A stretch of 64,000 nt of DNA from Isoetes taiwanensis. Taxonomy: Eukaryota; Streptophyta; Lycopodiopsida; Isoetales; Isoetaceae. The translations under genes and the position numbers were made by a program. Of the stretch, positions 1-11,852 are shown piece after piece (positions within the stretch are counted from its first letter, which is position 1; each line of letters starts with the position of its first letter). Location: positions 28,417,698 to 28,481,697 of the forward strand of contig JAJEKV010000004.1 in the NCBI GenBank assembly GCA_021234155.1, in the 5' to 3' direction. Under the pieces are notes generated by a model. It was not told the DNA's origin. It saw nothing but the letters and a program-made list of their open reading frames with translations, and made no database searches.

Positions 1-1659
1 GACATATTTATTGTAAATAGTAAACACCACAAGTTACCCTTGTATGTTTTGTTAATACCTTTGTGGAATAGAAGAATTGCCAAGTTGGTTGCAAATGCTG
101 AAGCACCTCTAAACATATAAAAGGAACTACAAAATCCACAAAACACATATGCAAGTGAAGCAAATGCTCCATTCCATGAAACAAATCGCCACATACCGAG
201 ATCTGACAACAGGCACAGAAATACCAAACCAGAAACTCGAGGATTAGAGCAAGCGCCACTAGAACTCAAAAAACCTACAAAACACATAATAAACCATTAG
301 AAACTTAACATTTGAAAACAATAGACACAAACATTGAAGCACCTCTAAACAACAAATAAAGTGCACAAAGAAAAAAAAAAGAGTGGATCTTGAAGTACTG
401 CTCCCTTTCCCCAAAGAAACTCTTTACACTAAGTGCTAACTACTACACACAAAAATGCGGCCAGAACATCGAGCGCCTTAGCCATAAGAGCTAGCGCCAT
501 CGTCGAAACTCCGGAGCTCCACCATAGCCGCGCGAAAAGGAAGCAAATAATTTGATGCAGAAAAAGAAAAAGAAAAAAATATAACCCAGTCCAATCTAGA
601 TATCTAGGTTGCACATCAGCCTCGGTCAATCCCAAGAACTGTATTATTAATTCAGATGAAGAAAAATCCAAGTTTGGTACTTATGCTTTTGTCATAAAAC
701 AAATGTAGCCAATGAAAATCTATGTTCAAATAAGAACCATGTCTAAATAAAAGAAAAGGGAAATGCAAACAAAGTTTACTTTTACAAGTTATCTTAGCAA
801 ATAGTCTTCTAACGCCTGTGAGCCAAAGTTCTCCAAGTTAAGATATACTGTTGATACCTTTAAGCCATTGCAAGCAAATTGCCAACCACCTATATTATTC
901 AGAAGCAAAATACACACTGATCTTTGGTCCTTTTGGCACCTCTACTGATTTAGAGACCATTTTTATGTACACAAATAACGACAAATATGTAGCCAATGTG
1001 AAACAATGCACAGACATCAAATATCAATTGGTAATAGGACAAGGACTTATAAAATAGATTATTATGTTTTAACAGCCAATGTATAATGTACACATATATC
1101 TTTAAAGCTTTTAAGCAATCATGAGCATATAGCAGTAAATGAGAAAAACAGAGAATCATAACTTTGCTATAATAAATATAAACATTGAAACTGCAAGGAG
1201 TCTAATATTTAAGCACAAAAGCCATGTCTAGAACTTGCTCAATAAAGCAGAATCGAGCATAAATTTAACCAGTGCCATGCTTAAACTAAAGTTCACATAG
1301 AAAAGAGTGCTTGAAGTTGATCAAATAATCAAACCATCAAGGCAGAAGTTTAAAGATTGCTTCCATGAAACAATGGAAGACAATCAAGCCCAAAAATGTC
1401 GCTGGTACATGACAGACCAGTTTTATCATGCATATGACAACTACAGATATACTAGACTTTTGTTAAAGGCATGTAATAAATACAACCTGATCGACAAAGT
1501 GGTTAAACTGAATTTGTTCACAACTTCAGCACATAGCACTTAGCTTCAGCTTCAGTCCATGTAGCAACAAATGTCATATCTTGTTTTTTTTCCTCCACTT
1601 TCAAGTAGACCCTACATACACGAGCAAAGAAATGACAAAAGTGGAAGAGGTTCGGTACC
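1..1659. other. AT-rich stretch, no gene recognised
   Basis: Open frames are all under about 85 codons, low in complexity, and lack any motif I recognise. No splice-bounded coding block stands out on either strand. It may be intron or intergenic DNA. Confidence 0.5.
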
Positions 1660-1780
1660 TGCAGCCAATCGTCAAAACATTAGCATATAAAATGGCAATG
1701 ATTGAAGGGCCAAAAGGTATAATGGAGCCTCTCGGTGTATAACCATTCAGCTTTTGTAACCCTTTGCCCGATAAACAAGA
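1660..1780 (-). other. Exon-like module, copy 1 of 3
   Basis: Read on the minus strand, this block ends in GGCTGCAG followed by GTAC, a good splice donor at about 1656-1659. It aligns by eye with blocks at 3958-4072 and 13439-13555, sharing the run TTTTGGCCCTT and the donor. One frame is open across it and gives a hydrophobic peptide (IPFGPSIIAILYANV), but this frame is not the best-conserved one in the other copies. I do not recognise the protein. It is best read as a diverged, repeated exon or a repeat carrying a splice-like junction. Confidence 0.35.
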
Positions 1781-3163
1781 AAAACATAGAGAATGGAAGG
1801 AACAATATATGTAATTTCATTTTACGTCTGATGGAGTTTTGAAGAGTAAAGAGCAACGCAATGCATTAACATGTATCACCAGTGTTAGTTTCACCAACTA
1901 TATGTCGATTAATAAACTGCCAATGATACTCAGCTATAGTGTAATAGTAAAAGAATAAGCATTCCCTAAGCAGGCCTATTATCATAAGTATAGGAAGACG
2001 TTTGCAAAGGTTTTCCCAAACATCCGTTATGTGAAAGATGGAAAAGTCTCCCTTCATACGTTTCAACCAGGGCTTTTAGCTTTGAAATATGCAAAATATG
2101 ATATTACCCTCTTTCTATGTGGTGTTACGAAAAGACATAGCAGAGTTTTTTCGAAATATATGCCTTGTAAGAGAATAACGAGCAACAATACCTTCTTATC
2201 AAGGTTTTAAATTTTACATTCTGCTAATTGTGTAATAACCCTCTTTCAATGGAAATAAAAAACCTAGATACTTGATTGTCTTCTTGATCGAGTTGATAAG
2301 ATCTTCTTGTTGTGTCGCAGGGACTCTGCGATCATTAACAGCATTTGTATTGTATTGTGCAGGCCTGGCTTAACTACCAGCATTGCCCTTCTTGCTTGTA
2401 TTCATGTTGTGTCCATCAATAGCATTTTGCTTTTGGCCACTGCCATTTTTGCATCCTCTATTTCAGAATCTAAACCTCTCATATCGGAGATGCCAGTGAC
2501 GGAATAAATGAGGTCAATAAATTCTATGGCAAATCGACAGAAGGAAAATCAAAGCTATGAATAACAAATGGAGCGCCACCTCTTTCTCCAACAATGATAT
2601 ACACTAAACGCTAGGGTTTTCCTTTTGGCCAACAAGGCAGCAAACCCTAAGTGCTGCCTCTTGTTACTTGCACATCAAGAGTGTCCATGTGGAGTAAAAC
2701 GTCACCTTTGTGCTCTTTGAGCAAACCGCTTTAGGCTATTCATCCATGCACTTTAGAATACTCCAATGCATGCAAAGTAATGTACTTTATAGTGAAATGG
2801 CAAATGCCATGCATCATTTTCTTCGCACCTTTTAAAATACCTCATTACCACAAATGATCTATAAGTAAATATTTCTCTTTGGCATAAAAATTGTAGGCCT
2901 AGTACAAATGCACCTACAAGGTCGGCAAGATGTCATATTATGGAGCATCGGTTTGCAAAATCTCATGTTGTGGAATAAACTGTGAATGTCTATGTTGAAG
3001 GTCTATAATGGCACTCATGGTGCAAATTCAGAGAGGTTTAGTGAAGCTGTATGCAATTTTCTTTATCATAAGCTTGACAGCTGGGTCAAAAGAAAATCTT
3101 ATAGTGGATATTACATATATTTAGCGGCAACTTATGGTAGATACAAAAGTCTACTAAAAACCC
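1781..3163. other. No gene recognised
   Basis: Short frames only. About 2595-2660 contains CTAGGGTTTT and AAACCCTAA, motifs common near plant promoters, but no coding start can be tied to them. Confidence 0.45.
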
Positions 3164-3313
3164 AGATTTTGCATAGATTATACATGCACGTGCACTAAAT
3201 CTACTATAGCAAGTGGCTGGACACAGTGTGAATATATGAGATTTTGCATAGATTATGCATGCAAGTGCTCTAAATCTACTCTAGCAAGTGGCTGGGTACA
3301 GTGTGAATATATG
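3164..3313. repeat. 75-bp direct tandem duplication
   Basis: Two adjacent copies (3164-3238 and 3239-3313) each begin AGATTTTGCATAGATTA and end in the block CAGTGTGAATATATG. They differ at only a handful of positions, so the duplication is fairly recent. No coding role is seen. Confidence 0.85.
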
Positions 3314-3429
3314 GTTTAAATTAACATCAATTGTGCTGCAGACCTTATGACAGCGGTCGCATCATGACCTAGTCGTCATATTTCCTATTATTTTCCATAG
3401 TAATATTTACCGAATTATTATTAAAAAAA

Positions 3430-3550
3430 AGGGGGGGGGCCTTAACTAGCAAACGCTAGAACAACATCTGCCTACTGCCTAAGTCAATCCCTTGGCAGTA
3501 TTAACATCCTATATATCTAAAGTAAACAAGTCAGTCTAGAATAGTACCTC
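3430..3550. repeat. Dispersed repeat, paired with 12661-12775
   Basis: This block shares ACATCTGCCT, GTCAATCCCTTGG and the following CATCCTAT with 12661-12775, and both begin after a TTA/ATT-rich run. Each lies 0.5-0.8 kb to the left of an exon-like module (3958 and 13439). Either the whole segment was duplicated or the same short element inserted twice. Confidence 0.6.
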
Positions 3551-3957
3551 TTTTCCGAAGCTTAAGTAATTTAACATGAAGACCATTATTTATTCATCAA
3601 AGTCATAAGAAATAAGAACTTGATTTCTTTGCGATTACATAGACCATGAACTCTATGTACTATTATTTGAAAATTATATCCAAAACATGGCATTAGCTTA
3701 TACAATTGTTAAGCTATCCAACTTTAGATACGACTTATCCCAAAGGAACATACCATGTATCAGTTATCCAAAATAATTGTGTAACTAAATCACTCTGATT
3801 ATACAGACCAACATTATTGTAGCCCATATTTCAATAAATAAATAAATCTGAACTCCAAGTAGCATTACTCCATGTTCTTTTTTGAATATTCCACATCCTT
3901 CAAGCTAAAGCCAACTCTAACAACAAAGTAAATACAATTGGAGGAGAGAACTCGTAC
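3551..3957. other. No gene recognised
   Basis: AT-rich DNA between the dispersed repeat and exon-like module 2. It shows weak resemblance to 12,800-13,430, as a diverged segmental duplicate would. Confidence 0.4.
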
Positions 3958-4072
3958 CTGCAGCCAACCAATACACAATTAGCATGAAAATGGTAAATGT
4001 GCAAGGGCCAAAATGTACATTGGGTCTCTCAGTTTATCATTGATCACCAATTGTATCCTTTTGTCCTCGGTA
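3958..4072 (-). other. Exon-like module, copy 2 of 3
   Basis: The minus strand reads from a good acceptor (TCTCTTTTCAG, about 4071-4081) to GGCTGCAG with donor GTAC at 3954-3957. It is the only copy with a canonical signal at both ends. No frame is open all the way through. LINE A inserted just upstream of its acceptor: the TSD begins at 4081, so the exon context was broken by the insertion. The product is not recognised. Confidence 0.4.
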
Positions 4073-4080
4073 AGCCTTCT

Positions 4081-4097
4081 GAAAAGAGATAAGGAAT
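4081..4097. repeat. Target-site duplication of LINE A (left)
   Basis: GAAAAGAGATAAGGAAT occurs here and again, without mismatch, directly after the poly-A at 10937-10953. A 17-bp perfect duplication bracketing a poly-A-ended unit is the signature of target-primed reverse transcription. Confidence 0.95.
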
Positions 4098-4198
4098 GGA
4101 TTGAAATTTGAACTAGACAGATTACTGAAGAGGGATCTGATGGCGGAGGCGGGAGCGGGAGCGGGAGCGGGAGAACTCTACTGCTCTTACCCTAAGTC

Positions 4199-4450
4199 AT
4201 GGGGTTCTTCACGATCTTGATCCAAGGTGAGAGACTCACCTGTGGGTGGCTTGAGGGAGAGAGTGCAAGATTGTGGGAAAGTCTGGTTTACCATAGATTC
4301 TTTCCAGAAGAACTATTTACGACCATTTTCTCAACGATCCCACAATCGGAAGTAGAACTTCTCGAATCTTGGCTAGGTGAGTTTGTGGGTGGCGAGAACG
4401 ATCTTTGCGGGTATCTTCCATACGCCTTTGTTCGTGGGTTGGCAAGATAG
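4199..4450 (+). CDS. Short ORF in the LINE A 5' region (unknown domain)
   Basis: This 83-codon frame inside the 5' region of LINE A reads through the motif CGWLEGESARLWESL and then RFFPEELF. The same pattern (CGLLEGSSGLLFDSL, then RFLPESLF) occurs in a minus-strand frame at 15571-15891. The spacing of Cys-Gly-x-Leu-Glu-Gly and Arg-Phe-x-Pro-Glu is too close for chance. I do not recognise the family. The frame ends at TAG, about 150 bp before the ORF1 start; it could be an upstream ORF, a broken N terminus of ORF1, or a captured host domain. Confidence 0.5.
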   Translation: MGFFTILIQGERLTCGWLEGESARLWESLVYHRFFPEELFTTIFSTIPQSEVELLESWLGEFVGGENDLCGYLPYAFVRGLAR

Positions 4451-4597
4451 GGTTGTAGTGAAAGTTTCTGATTGAAGGTGTTGGTTGGAAGATTGTAGGT
4501 TGGTGAGTAGGCACGTTGTTAGGGTAGTGCAGAATCGAAAAAATATAATAAAAAAAGGGGGTCAAAAAAATCAGTGTAGGGGAGACAGGGTAAAGGG

Positions 4598-6608
4598 ATG
4601 TCTGGGGAAATACAGCAGTCAGGTCAGATGGGACAGCCATTGGAAGGTGTGCAGGCAGAGCCAGTATTGGGGGGAAAAGAAAAGGAAGTTAAAGGGTCAG
4701 GGAATGATGTGAATGGGAATAATGCCAAATTCGAAGAATTACAGGATTTGGCCCGTACTCTGAGCGAAAAGGTTGCTGCTCATTTGGCTGCGGTGGAGAA
4801 GGGAGAGAAGGTGAAAGACTTCGTTGCCTTTGGAGACTTCCTCACCTCCTTATCAGATATGGTGAACACGAGGCGTTCCTCTGGAGTTGGTACCTTTGCA
4901 AATGGAAGGAGGCCGTCCAATCAAATTCGGGTATGCCAACCGGATCCGGGAGGGACGGGGAAGGAGCTCTTAACTGAAAAGTTCCAGCTTTCTTTGGTAA
5001 GCCTCTCGAAATCTTTGCAGTAGAAAGTAAGCTTAAGTTTCTTAAATCCCGCGGGCTCATTGGATGTGTCAGAGCATGAGGGGGTTCTGAGTATATAAAG
5101 GGGAACTTGAAAAAAATGGAGCATGGGGTAGTAGTTAATAGTATTTCTTGGATAGAATTCCCATTCTTCATGGTTGAATGTGGAAATGGCCAGCACCCGA
5201 GCTTCCTACTTAAACAAGGCACCATCACCAAAGCCAACACTCAATTCTTTTTCCAAAAGTGGTACCCTTCTTTCGATCCCGGAACTTTTTCGAGCTATAC
5301 CATCCGGCTTGGACCTCTCTACATGGTCTCAATCCTATGTATTGGAATGAGCAATCTCACGATTACTCTCTTCCAAACATTTGGAAATGTGATTAGTTGG
5401 GAAGTTTCACAGGATAAAGCCCCCAGAGTTTGGGCACAGATAGATCTGCTTAAACCAATTCCGGGAGAGATCAAGTTTGTGGATTACTTTGGCAATCCCA
5501 AGACTTTGAAACTTGCATGTGGGACTTCCCCAACCATGCCAAACATGTGGTATTAGGCTGCATGGAGGGAAAGTTTGCAAGGGTGAGGGTAGAATTAAAG
5601 AAATCCCGTACAAACAGGATTCAGGGAATCTACAGGTTACTGGAAAACAGGATGAAGGAGTTTGGATCACTCCAAACAAGGGAAAGCAGGAAAGACAAAG
5701 GCAGAATAAAAATGGTAGTGAGAAAAGAAAAAGAAGAAGACAGAAACTCAGAGAAGAGAAGGAAAAAGAAAAAATGAAGATGGATCTTGGGAGGACTCTT
5801 GAGAGAAAAACAAGGACAGAATGGAAGAAAAAAGTGCAATTTACGGAAGACTCACCAAAGTCAAAGTCCTCTACAACCCGATCCTAAGGGGAAAAGTGTC
5901 TCGATGGATGTGGACCCCATGATACCTCCTCGAGGTACCTAGATCCATGACCTTAACCATAAGGGAGCCAAATCCCCAGAAAAGATTTATTCTTCCTCCT
6001 GATTCATGGGAGGCGAGGGGATGGGGGGACCCAGCTCTCCTAAATTTTTCCCTCTTGTAGCCCAGAACACAGACTCTCCTTTGCCAGTTGTGGAACTCTT
6101 TCCTAGAGAATCAGGACTGATACCCATGATTGAAGAGAAGAATGAACAGAGGCTCCCGGAGACTGGATTAGTAAGGGAAAATGGTGTGTCTTCCAACAGC
6201 ATTCTATTGGCCCAGAAATCCAATGAACAGCAGGGATCTGTGATACTTGAGGCGAACTCCTCAGAAAGTGAGGGGAATGAAGTCCCACGTGGCAGGGAGG
6301 AGATTGAACAGCAGGGATTTCCGATAACAGGGGTAGACTCCCTGGTAGCAGAAGTGAATGAAGCTCCATCTGGCAGGGAGGGGGATATTTTCAAGACACC
6401 AGCTGCCCAACTTAAAGATCTGAGGGATCCCTCTTCTGCTTTATCAGGCAAATTTTGGGATGATGAAGGTGGAAGTGATGAAGAGAAAGAGTTCTCTAAT
6501 GAACTATCCTTTGTAACCCCACTCCCTCAGGTCAAGAGGAGACAAAAGAAGGTCTATTCTACAAGAGTGAATGGGCCTGTTGTTACTCGAAGTACCATTG
6601 CTAAATGA
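4598..6608 (+). pseudogene. LINE A ORF1 (nucleic-acid-binding protein), frameshifted
   Basis: ORF1 is spread over at least four frames: 4598-5023 (Gln/Glu-rich N terminus), 5107-5556 (resembles the DUF4283 domain of plant LINE ORF1, with QKWYPSFDP and RVWAQIDLLKPIPGEIKF), a zinc-knuckle-like block at about 5533-5577 (CxxC then His and Cys, CQTCGIRLHGGKVC) in another frame, and an acidic C-terminal part 6006-6608 ending AIAK. In plant L1-type elements this protein binds the element RNA. The frame changes near 5030-5100, 5510-5560 and 5890-6000 are disabling. The stop TGA at 6606-6608 overlaps the ORF2 ATG by four bases. Confidence 0.85.
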
Positions 6609-9600
6609 AGATTGTCTCCTGAAATATGAGAGGTATCAAGGGTCCCCTGAAAAGGAAAAGGGCTCTGATTGCTCTCAAAGAAATTAAGGCAGATATAGTG
6701 CTGCTTCAAGAACACAGGCTTCCTGCCTTTGAAGCCTCCAATTTGGGGAATTGGATATTTCCTAATGGTGAGTCCATTTGGGCTCCTGCTGATGGTACCA
6801 AAGGGGGTATCTGCATTGCCTGGAATGGTTTGAAGAAAATTGGTTCCTTTTCTCATCCCTCTGGGAGATGGCAGGTTGCATTCTTGGAAGTGGAAAAAGA
6901 GCAGCTGGGTGTCATAAATGTTTATGCATCTACCTCCCCTGAAGAAAGAGAAGAGCAATGGAAAAGTATGACAGACTGGTTACAAGGACAGAGCATTGAC
7001 AATTGGGTTCTGAGTGGTGACTTCAACAACACTCCTTCTTGGGATCAGAAGGCAGGCAAGAAGATTAACATGTCAAAAGGGGAAAGGCACCAATGGGATA
7101 AGCTAATCCATAGTTTCATCTACCATGCCCCATCCTCCTCAAATGCTTATTCTTGGTGTAACAAAAGAAAAGGTGTAGACAGAGTCTATTGCTTGTTGGA
7201 TAGGTATTATACCAACTCATCTTCCTTGGATGGGTGGGATAACCTCACTGTAATCAATGATTGCAGCAATTCCATCTCGGACCACTATCCTCAGATTTTG
7301 GAAACGGGTCTTCTCCCCCAAAAAAGATGGCTGATACTCCATTTAAATTCAATGTTAGCCTCCTTAATAATAAAACTAATACGTGATGATTTCACAAGGT
7401 TTTATTCTTCCCTGGCACCCATCAATGCAAGTGGATCAATGAAGGAATTCATATACAGATGTAAACAGATCAAGAATTGGATTAAGCAATGGGGCAGAGA
7501 ATGGAGTAGGAAAAAAAGACAGGAAAAGAATGAAATATACATGGAGATGAAAGTAGTTCGACAAAATCTCTTTATAGATAAAGACAATTTGCAATTACAG
7601 CAGAGGGAAGAAACTCTTGAAAGGAAGGTGAAATTGATTGAAGAGTATGAAGCAAAGAGTTTGGCAATCAAAAACAGGAGTTTGTACATCAATCACATGG
7701 ATGACTGCAACTCTAAATTCTTTTTTAGAGCTGCCAAAAGCAGATTAATGAATAATGGGATTGTGTCTGTAAAGAATGATAATCAACAGGAGATATCCAA
7801 GCAGGAGGATATTCAGAATTTCTTCTTTACCAAGTACAGGGACCTTTTTGCAGCCAAACAAACAGATAATAACAAAATGCTGGAATTCTTTGATTACCTT
7901 GGCCCCAAAGATCAAAGTATAAATGATAGCCACCTTTTGGAAACTCCAATGGAGGAGGAGATCCTGAAAACCATCAAGAGTATGGCTCATGGCAAAAGCC
8001 CTGGGCCTGATGGATTACCTCCAGAATTTTATGACCAATTCTGGGCCTTAGTTGGCAAAGATCTTACCCCTGCTCGTACAAAGGTGCATGGCGGTGAGAG
8101 AAACTACATCCGGTTGCCAATCTTTGGGTTAATTGCTTTAGTTCCCAAGGTGGACAAGCACGCTACCTTCTCGCATTGAGGCCCATCTCGTTGACAAATG
8201 TTACATACAAAATTGTGGCCAAGATATTTGCCAATAGACTCAAGAAAGTCCTACAGGAGAAAATAAGCAATGTTCAATCTGGCTTTCTTCCTGGGAGAAG
8301 TATTCTTGATAACTTCATTGGGGCCTATGAAGGGCTTCACTGGAATAGATTCTCCAATCAGAAGTGTGTACTTCTGAAACTTGATTTTAGAAGAGCTTAT
8401 GACACTATTCATTGGGACTTTCTCAATAGGGCCATGAGCCAACTTGGATTCTCCAGAGCAGTTATAGATAAGATAACAGGTTTCAATGCTACAGGATGCT
8501 CAGCAGTACTAATAAATGGTTCCTTTTTTTGAGTGTAAAAGAGGGGTTAGGTAGGGCTGCCCTCTGGCCCCTTACCTCTTCCTTATTGTAGCTGAGATGG
8601 TCACAAGGATTATTTTAAGGATGCAGCAAGATGGCAGAATTAGCTGCCTTAATTTACCCGTGACAAATGAATCCTTGTCAGTGATGCAGTATGCAGATGA
8701 CACGTTTGTATTCCTAAAGGAGCAAGGAGACAGCATACCAAATTTTCTTGCAGCCATGGACTTGTTTGGGAAAGCGTCAGGGGTGCTGTTAAACAAAGAT
8801 AAATGTGCAATTGTCTCTGATAGTTCAGAAAGTTGTATTCAAGGAATCAAAGTGTGTGGACATCATTCTGCAACCAAGTTATTGGGTTTACCCCTGGCAT
8901 TAAACATGAGTCTTCATGGTCTGTGGGAGCCCATTGTGGCTAAAATAAAGAAGAAATTGCAGGTGTATCCCAAAACTTTATCTTTGGCTGGGAGAGTGGA
9001 AATAATAAATAGTGTTATAGCTAGTTCACATGTCTTCTTCTCATCAGCTATAATAGCAGACAAGAAGTCTTACCAAGAGCTAGAAACTATCATGAGGGAG
9101 TTCATTTGGCAAGGATCACATATGGTTGGATGGCAGCACTTAACCTTGCCAAAAAAAAAGGTGGACTAGGATGTAAAGATCTTTTTCTTCAAGCACAGGC
9201 CCTTGCTGCAAAACTGGTTTGGAGAACAATAACTTCTCATTCAAAATCCCCAGCCCTTCTTCTGACAAATTTCTGGCTGAGTAAAACTACTTTGGTTGGT
9301 AGCCCTTCCACTCCCCATCATATTCCGGATTCTGTTTTCTATCGCTTGATCCAGGTCCAGGTACATCCCAGATCATGAGAAGGATTATACAAGCTTGGAA
9401 CAGAGTTTCTGTTTGCTTCAAAGCTCAGCCAATCAATAAAGTATCAGATGAGTTCAATTTTTTCTGGCATCAAGGACTCACACACGAGAATGATGGGTGC
9501 TTAGCATTGAAACATCCTAGGAAGTATAAGGAGTGGAGACTCAAAGGGTTAGACACAATTGGCAGTGCCAATATGGAAAACTTGGCAGGAAGTCTCTAGT

Positions 9601-10359
9601 CTGGTAAGGGGCTCTGCTTGTAACAGAAATATTTATAATACCTTGACCCAACACCCTAAGAGAGCAGGGAATGTGGAAAAAGAACACAATTGGACTCTGG
9701 ATGATAAAGGCTATAATGTAGCCAAGATTTATTCACTTCTACTGAACTCTCAAGAGACAAAGGTCTCCAGACAATGGGGTTGCCCGGAAATTGATGCTAT
9801 TTGTGTCATTCGAAAAGGTTGGAAGATACAGAGTGCCAAGAAAACTATCTTGTTCAGATAGCTTCTTTTGAACAAAAGTCTGAAAACTAATGCATACCGA
9901 GCTAAATTTAATAATCAAGTTTCAGATAGGTGTCCTTTAGGTTGTGGCCAAGCTGAAACCTCAACCCATATCTTCATCTGCCCATGGCTTACCCCTTTTT
10001 GGCAGTGGAGTCATGCATTTATTGGATTTACTCCAGCTAGTGAATCAGATCTGTTTGCCTTTCTCTCCTCTGGCTCTTCCTTCATGAGTACAGTAAGAAC
10101 TTTGTGTCTGTGGGCAATTTGGAAGCATAGGAATGGAGTGGCCATCAATCACTCTGCTCCAGATATAAATACCATCAAAACTACTCTTCAACTGGAGCTG
10201 GCTGATGCAGCCATGGCACACAGATTGCTTAGGGGCTCTAATTATGACAGAAATTGGGATGTTCTGGGCTCCTATCAGGGTTTTTACTCTTTCTTTACAT
10301 TGTATTTTAACAAACTCTCTGATGTGGATGACAAAGTACCTGGTCAGGAAGCACCATGA
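6605..10359 (+). pseudogene. LINE A ORF2 (endonuclease / reverse transcriptase), broken
   Basis: The frame starts ATGAAGATTGTCTCC and meets TGA at 6620-6622, where the family has Trp (the SWNxRG motif). The APE-type endonuclease follows with LLQEH, the SGDFNN metal-binding block and SDHYPQ. Reverse transcriptase motifs are KSPGPDGLPPEF, LKLDFRRAYDTIHWDFL, GCPLAP and the catalytic YADD at 8690-8701. The C-terminal zf-RVT region (CPLGCGQAETSTHIFICPW) is at about 9925-9990. Lesions: TGA at 6620, a frame change near 8170, another in the T-run near 8525, TAG at 8552-8554 within RQGCP, a shift in the A-run near 9155, more shifts near 9375 and 9590, and TAG at about 9858. This is a dead copy whose parent was a typical plant L1 element. 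Confidence 0.9.
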
Positions 10360-10687
10360 AGGCGGGCATTACAGGGAGGTCCCGGAAGGAACGAAACCTT
10401 TATCACATCAGGAAGTCCTTGAAGCTCTGCTGTGGGTAAAAATGGAAGTTATTATGGTGAAGACGCTGAAGCGGGTGTTAGATGATGAAGATATATGGCA
10501 GTTTAAGCATGAACTCAAGAATTATTTCGAGCAGAAGCTTGGTATCTGTGAATCATGCAGAGATTCGTGGATACTGCACATTTTGGACTCTTCTGCTTAT
10601 GGAGCCGTGGAACTGGATTATCTCCTTTCCAAGTACACAGATCAAGCCTTTGCCATCATCACTCTTGATGGTGTGGTGGATGATTGA
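10351..10687 (+). pseudogene. Extra coding-like frame 3' of LINE A ORF2
   Basis: After the ORF2 stop near 10359, a different frame stays open for about 110 codons to TGA at 10685-10687. It looks like real protein: helical, charged, with ICESCRDSWILHIL and LDYLLSKYTDQAFAI. It may be the true C terminus of ORF2 reached by one frameshift near 10340, since the zf-RVT domain lies just upstream, or an added domain. I do not recognise it. Confidence 0.45.
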
Positions 10688-10936
10688 GGAGGCAGATGAA
10701 CTTCTGATCGACTTGTTGGACTTAATGCTTTTATTATAGTTATATTTGCAATTACTTTATGCTTCCAATCTTAAAACAGTGTTTTAAATTCTGAAGTATT
10801 CCTCCTTTGGAGAGTCGGGCCAGTTTTTGACTAAGTCATGGCCTATATAGCAGGGTCTACCCTGCCCTTTTGTATTACTATGTTTATCATGTAATATAAT
10901 ACTTCTGCCGTTTCCTAAAAAAAAAAAAAAAAAAAA
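10688..10936 (+). other. LINE A 3'UTR and poly-A
   Basis: Non-coding, T-rich, with TGTAATATAATA shortly before a run of about 18 A's. The TSD follows directly, so transcription of the source element ended here. Confidence 0.85.
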
Positions 10937-10953
10937 GAAAAGAGATAAGGAAT
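10937..10953. repeat. Target-site duplication of LINE A (right)
   Basis: An exact copy of the 17-mer at 4081-4097. The sequence after it continues the host DNA interrupted at 4097. Confidence 0.95.
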
Positions 10954-11615
10954 TATAAATTAAGATTTTTCTCGAATCCAAAAGCTGCAATATGAATTGC
11001 TCCATATTTATCAAACTAAAATGTATTATGCACTCTATGTACGGATATGGTGTAGTAAATCTGTATTAGTTTCAAGCTTTAGCATTTGCATATATTATCT
11101 ATGTGTAAATGCATAAACTTGGTCTTGATAAGAAGGAGATATATCCTTTTCCATGAAGAAACAAACACATAAATGCAAGAACGTAAAGTTTCAAGATGCA
11201 CTTGCTATGTGCTAAAAGTACATATTTATCTGCTAAATTTAAACTGCTGTATATGTGCTTTATGTATTCCAAGTCCAAAACGTTGTGCACTAAATCTGTA
11301 ACTATTTGCAAAGCCACAACTTCTTCATATATACCAGAATTTTTTACCACTTAACCATTGTTTCAACAATGGTTCAATATATCCATTTCCTGGAGAAGCA
11401 AGCCATTACGGCACATTTACAACTGCCAAATGGTCTTATGATGTAAGATCTTTTTTAACCTAGTATTCGCCCACCAAGTATCAGCAAATTTGAATCTGAT
11501 GTTTTGCCATAGTGATTTTCACACTTTCGCAACACCTACATTTCACAGGATGTCACGTCCCAAATGCTTTTCCCTTTGCTATAAAGAAATGCATAGAGTA
11601 GTTTAAAAAAGTAAT
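10954..11615. other. No gene recognised
   Basis: AT-rich host DNA to the right of LINE A, with short frames only on both strands. Confidence 0.45.
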
Positions 11616-11852
11616 CCTTTTAAGGGAGTAGTAGAGCGGAAGTTTGCCATTTGGCGGGACTTCTTGGGTGTTGTAGATGGTGATGGTCGGTTTTTATGTT
11701 GATAGATTTTGCTTTTTACGTGAGTTTGTTGTGGAGTGTCGAGGTATCATTTGTCTCTTTGGGGCGTTCTCCTTCCTCCTCACTTGCTTTGTAACATTAC
11801 CATTCTTTTAATATATTGATGACACAGTTCTTCAAAAAAAAAAAAAAAAAAT
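11616..11852 (+). mobile_element. Probable 5'-truncated LINE 3' end
   Basis: A G/T-rich non-coding block ends in TTAATATATTGATGACAC, a short pyrimidine stretch and about 18 A's (11835-11852). This is the usual look of a plant L1 3'UTR. No coding part remains and I could not find a TSD by eye, so the left border is a guess. Confidence 0.5.

Larger units (their letters stand above)
4098..10936 (+). mobile_element. LINE A: full-length, decayed plant L1-type retrotransposon
   Basis: The element is 6.84 kb, plus strand, between perfect 17-bp duplications, and ends in about 18 A's. Order: 5' region with a short ORF (4199-4450), ORF1 (4598-6608), ORF2 with endonuclease, reverse transcriptase and C-terminal zinc-binding region (6605-about 10359), then a 3' region with another open frame (to 10687) and a short 3'UTR. 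ORF1 stop and ORF2 start overlap as ATGA. Because the TSD and both ends are present, this is an end-to-end insertion, not a 5'-truncated copy. Several stop codons and frameshifts in both ORFs show it is no longer autonomous. Confidence 0.95.

Noticed and set aside
5630-5839. Phe/Leu/Ser-rich minus-strand frame
   Set aside because: Shadow of the Lys/Glu-rich ORF1 region of LINE A.
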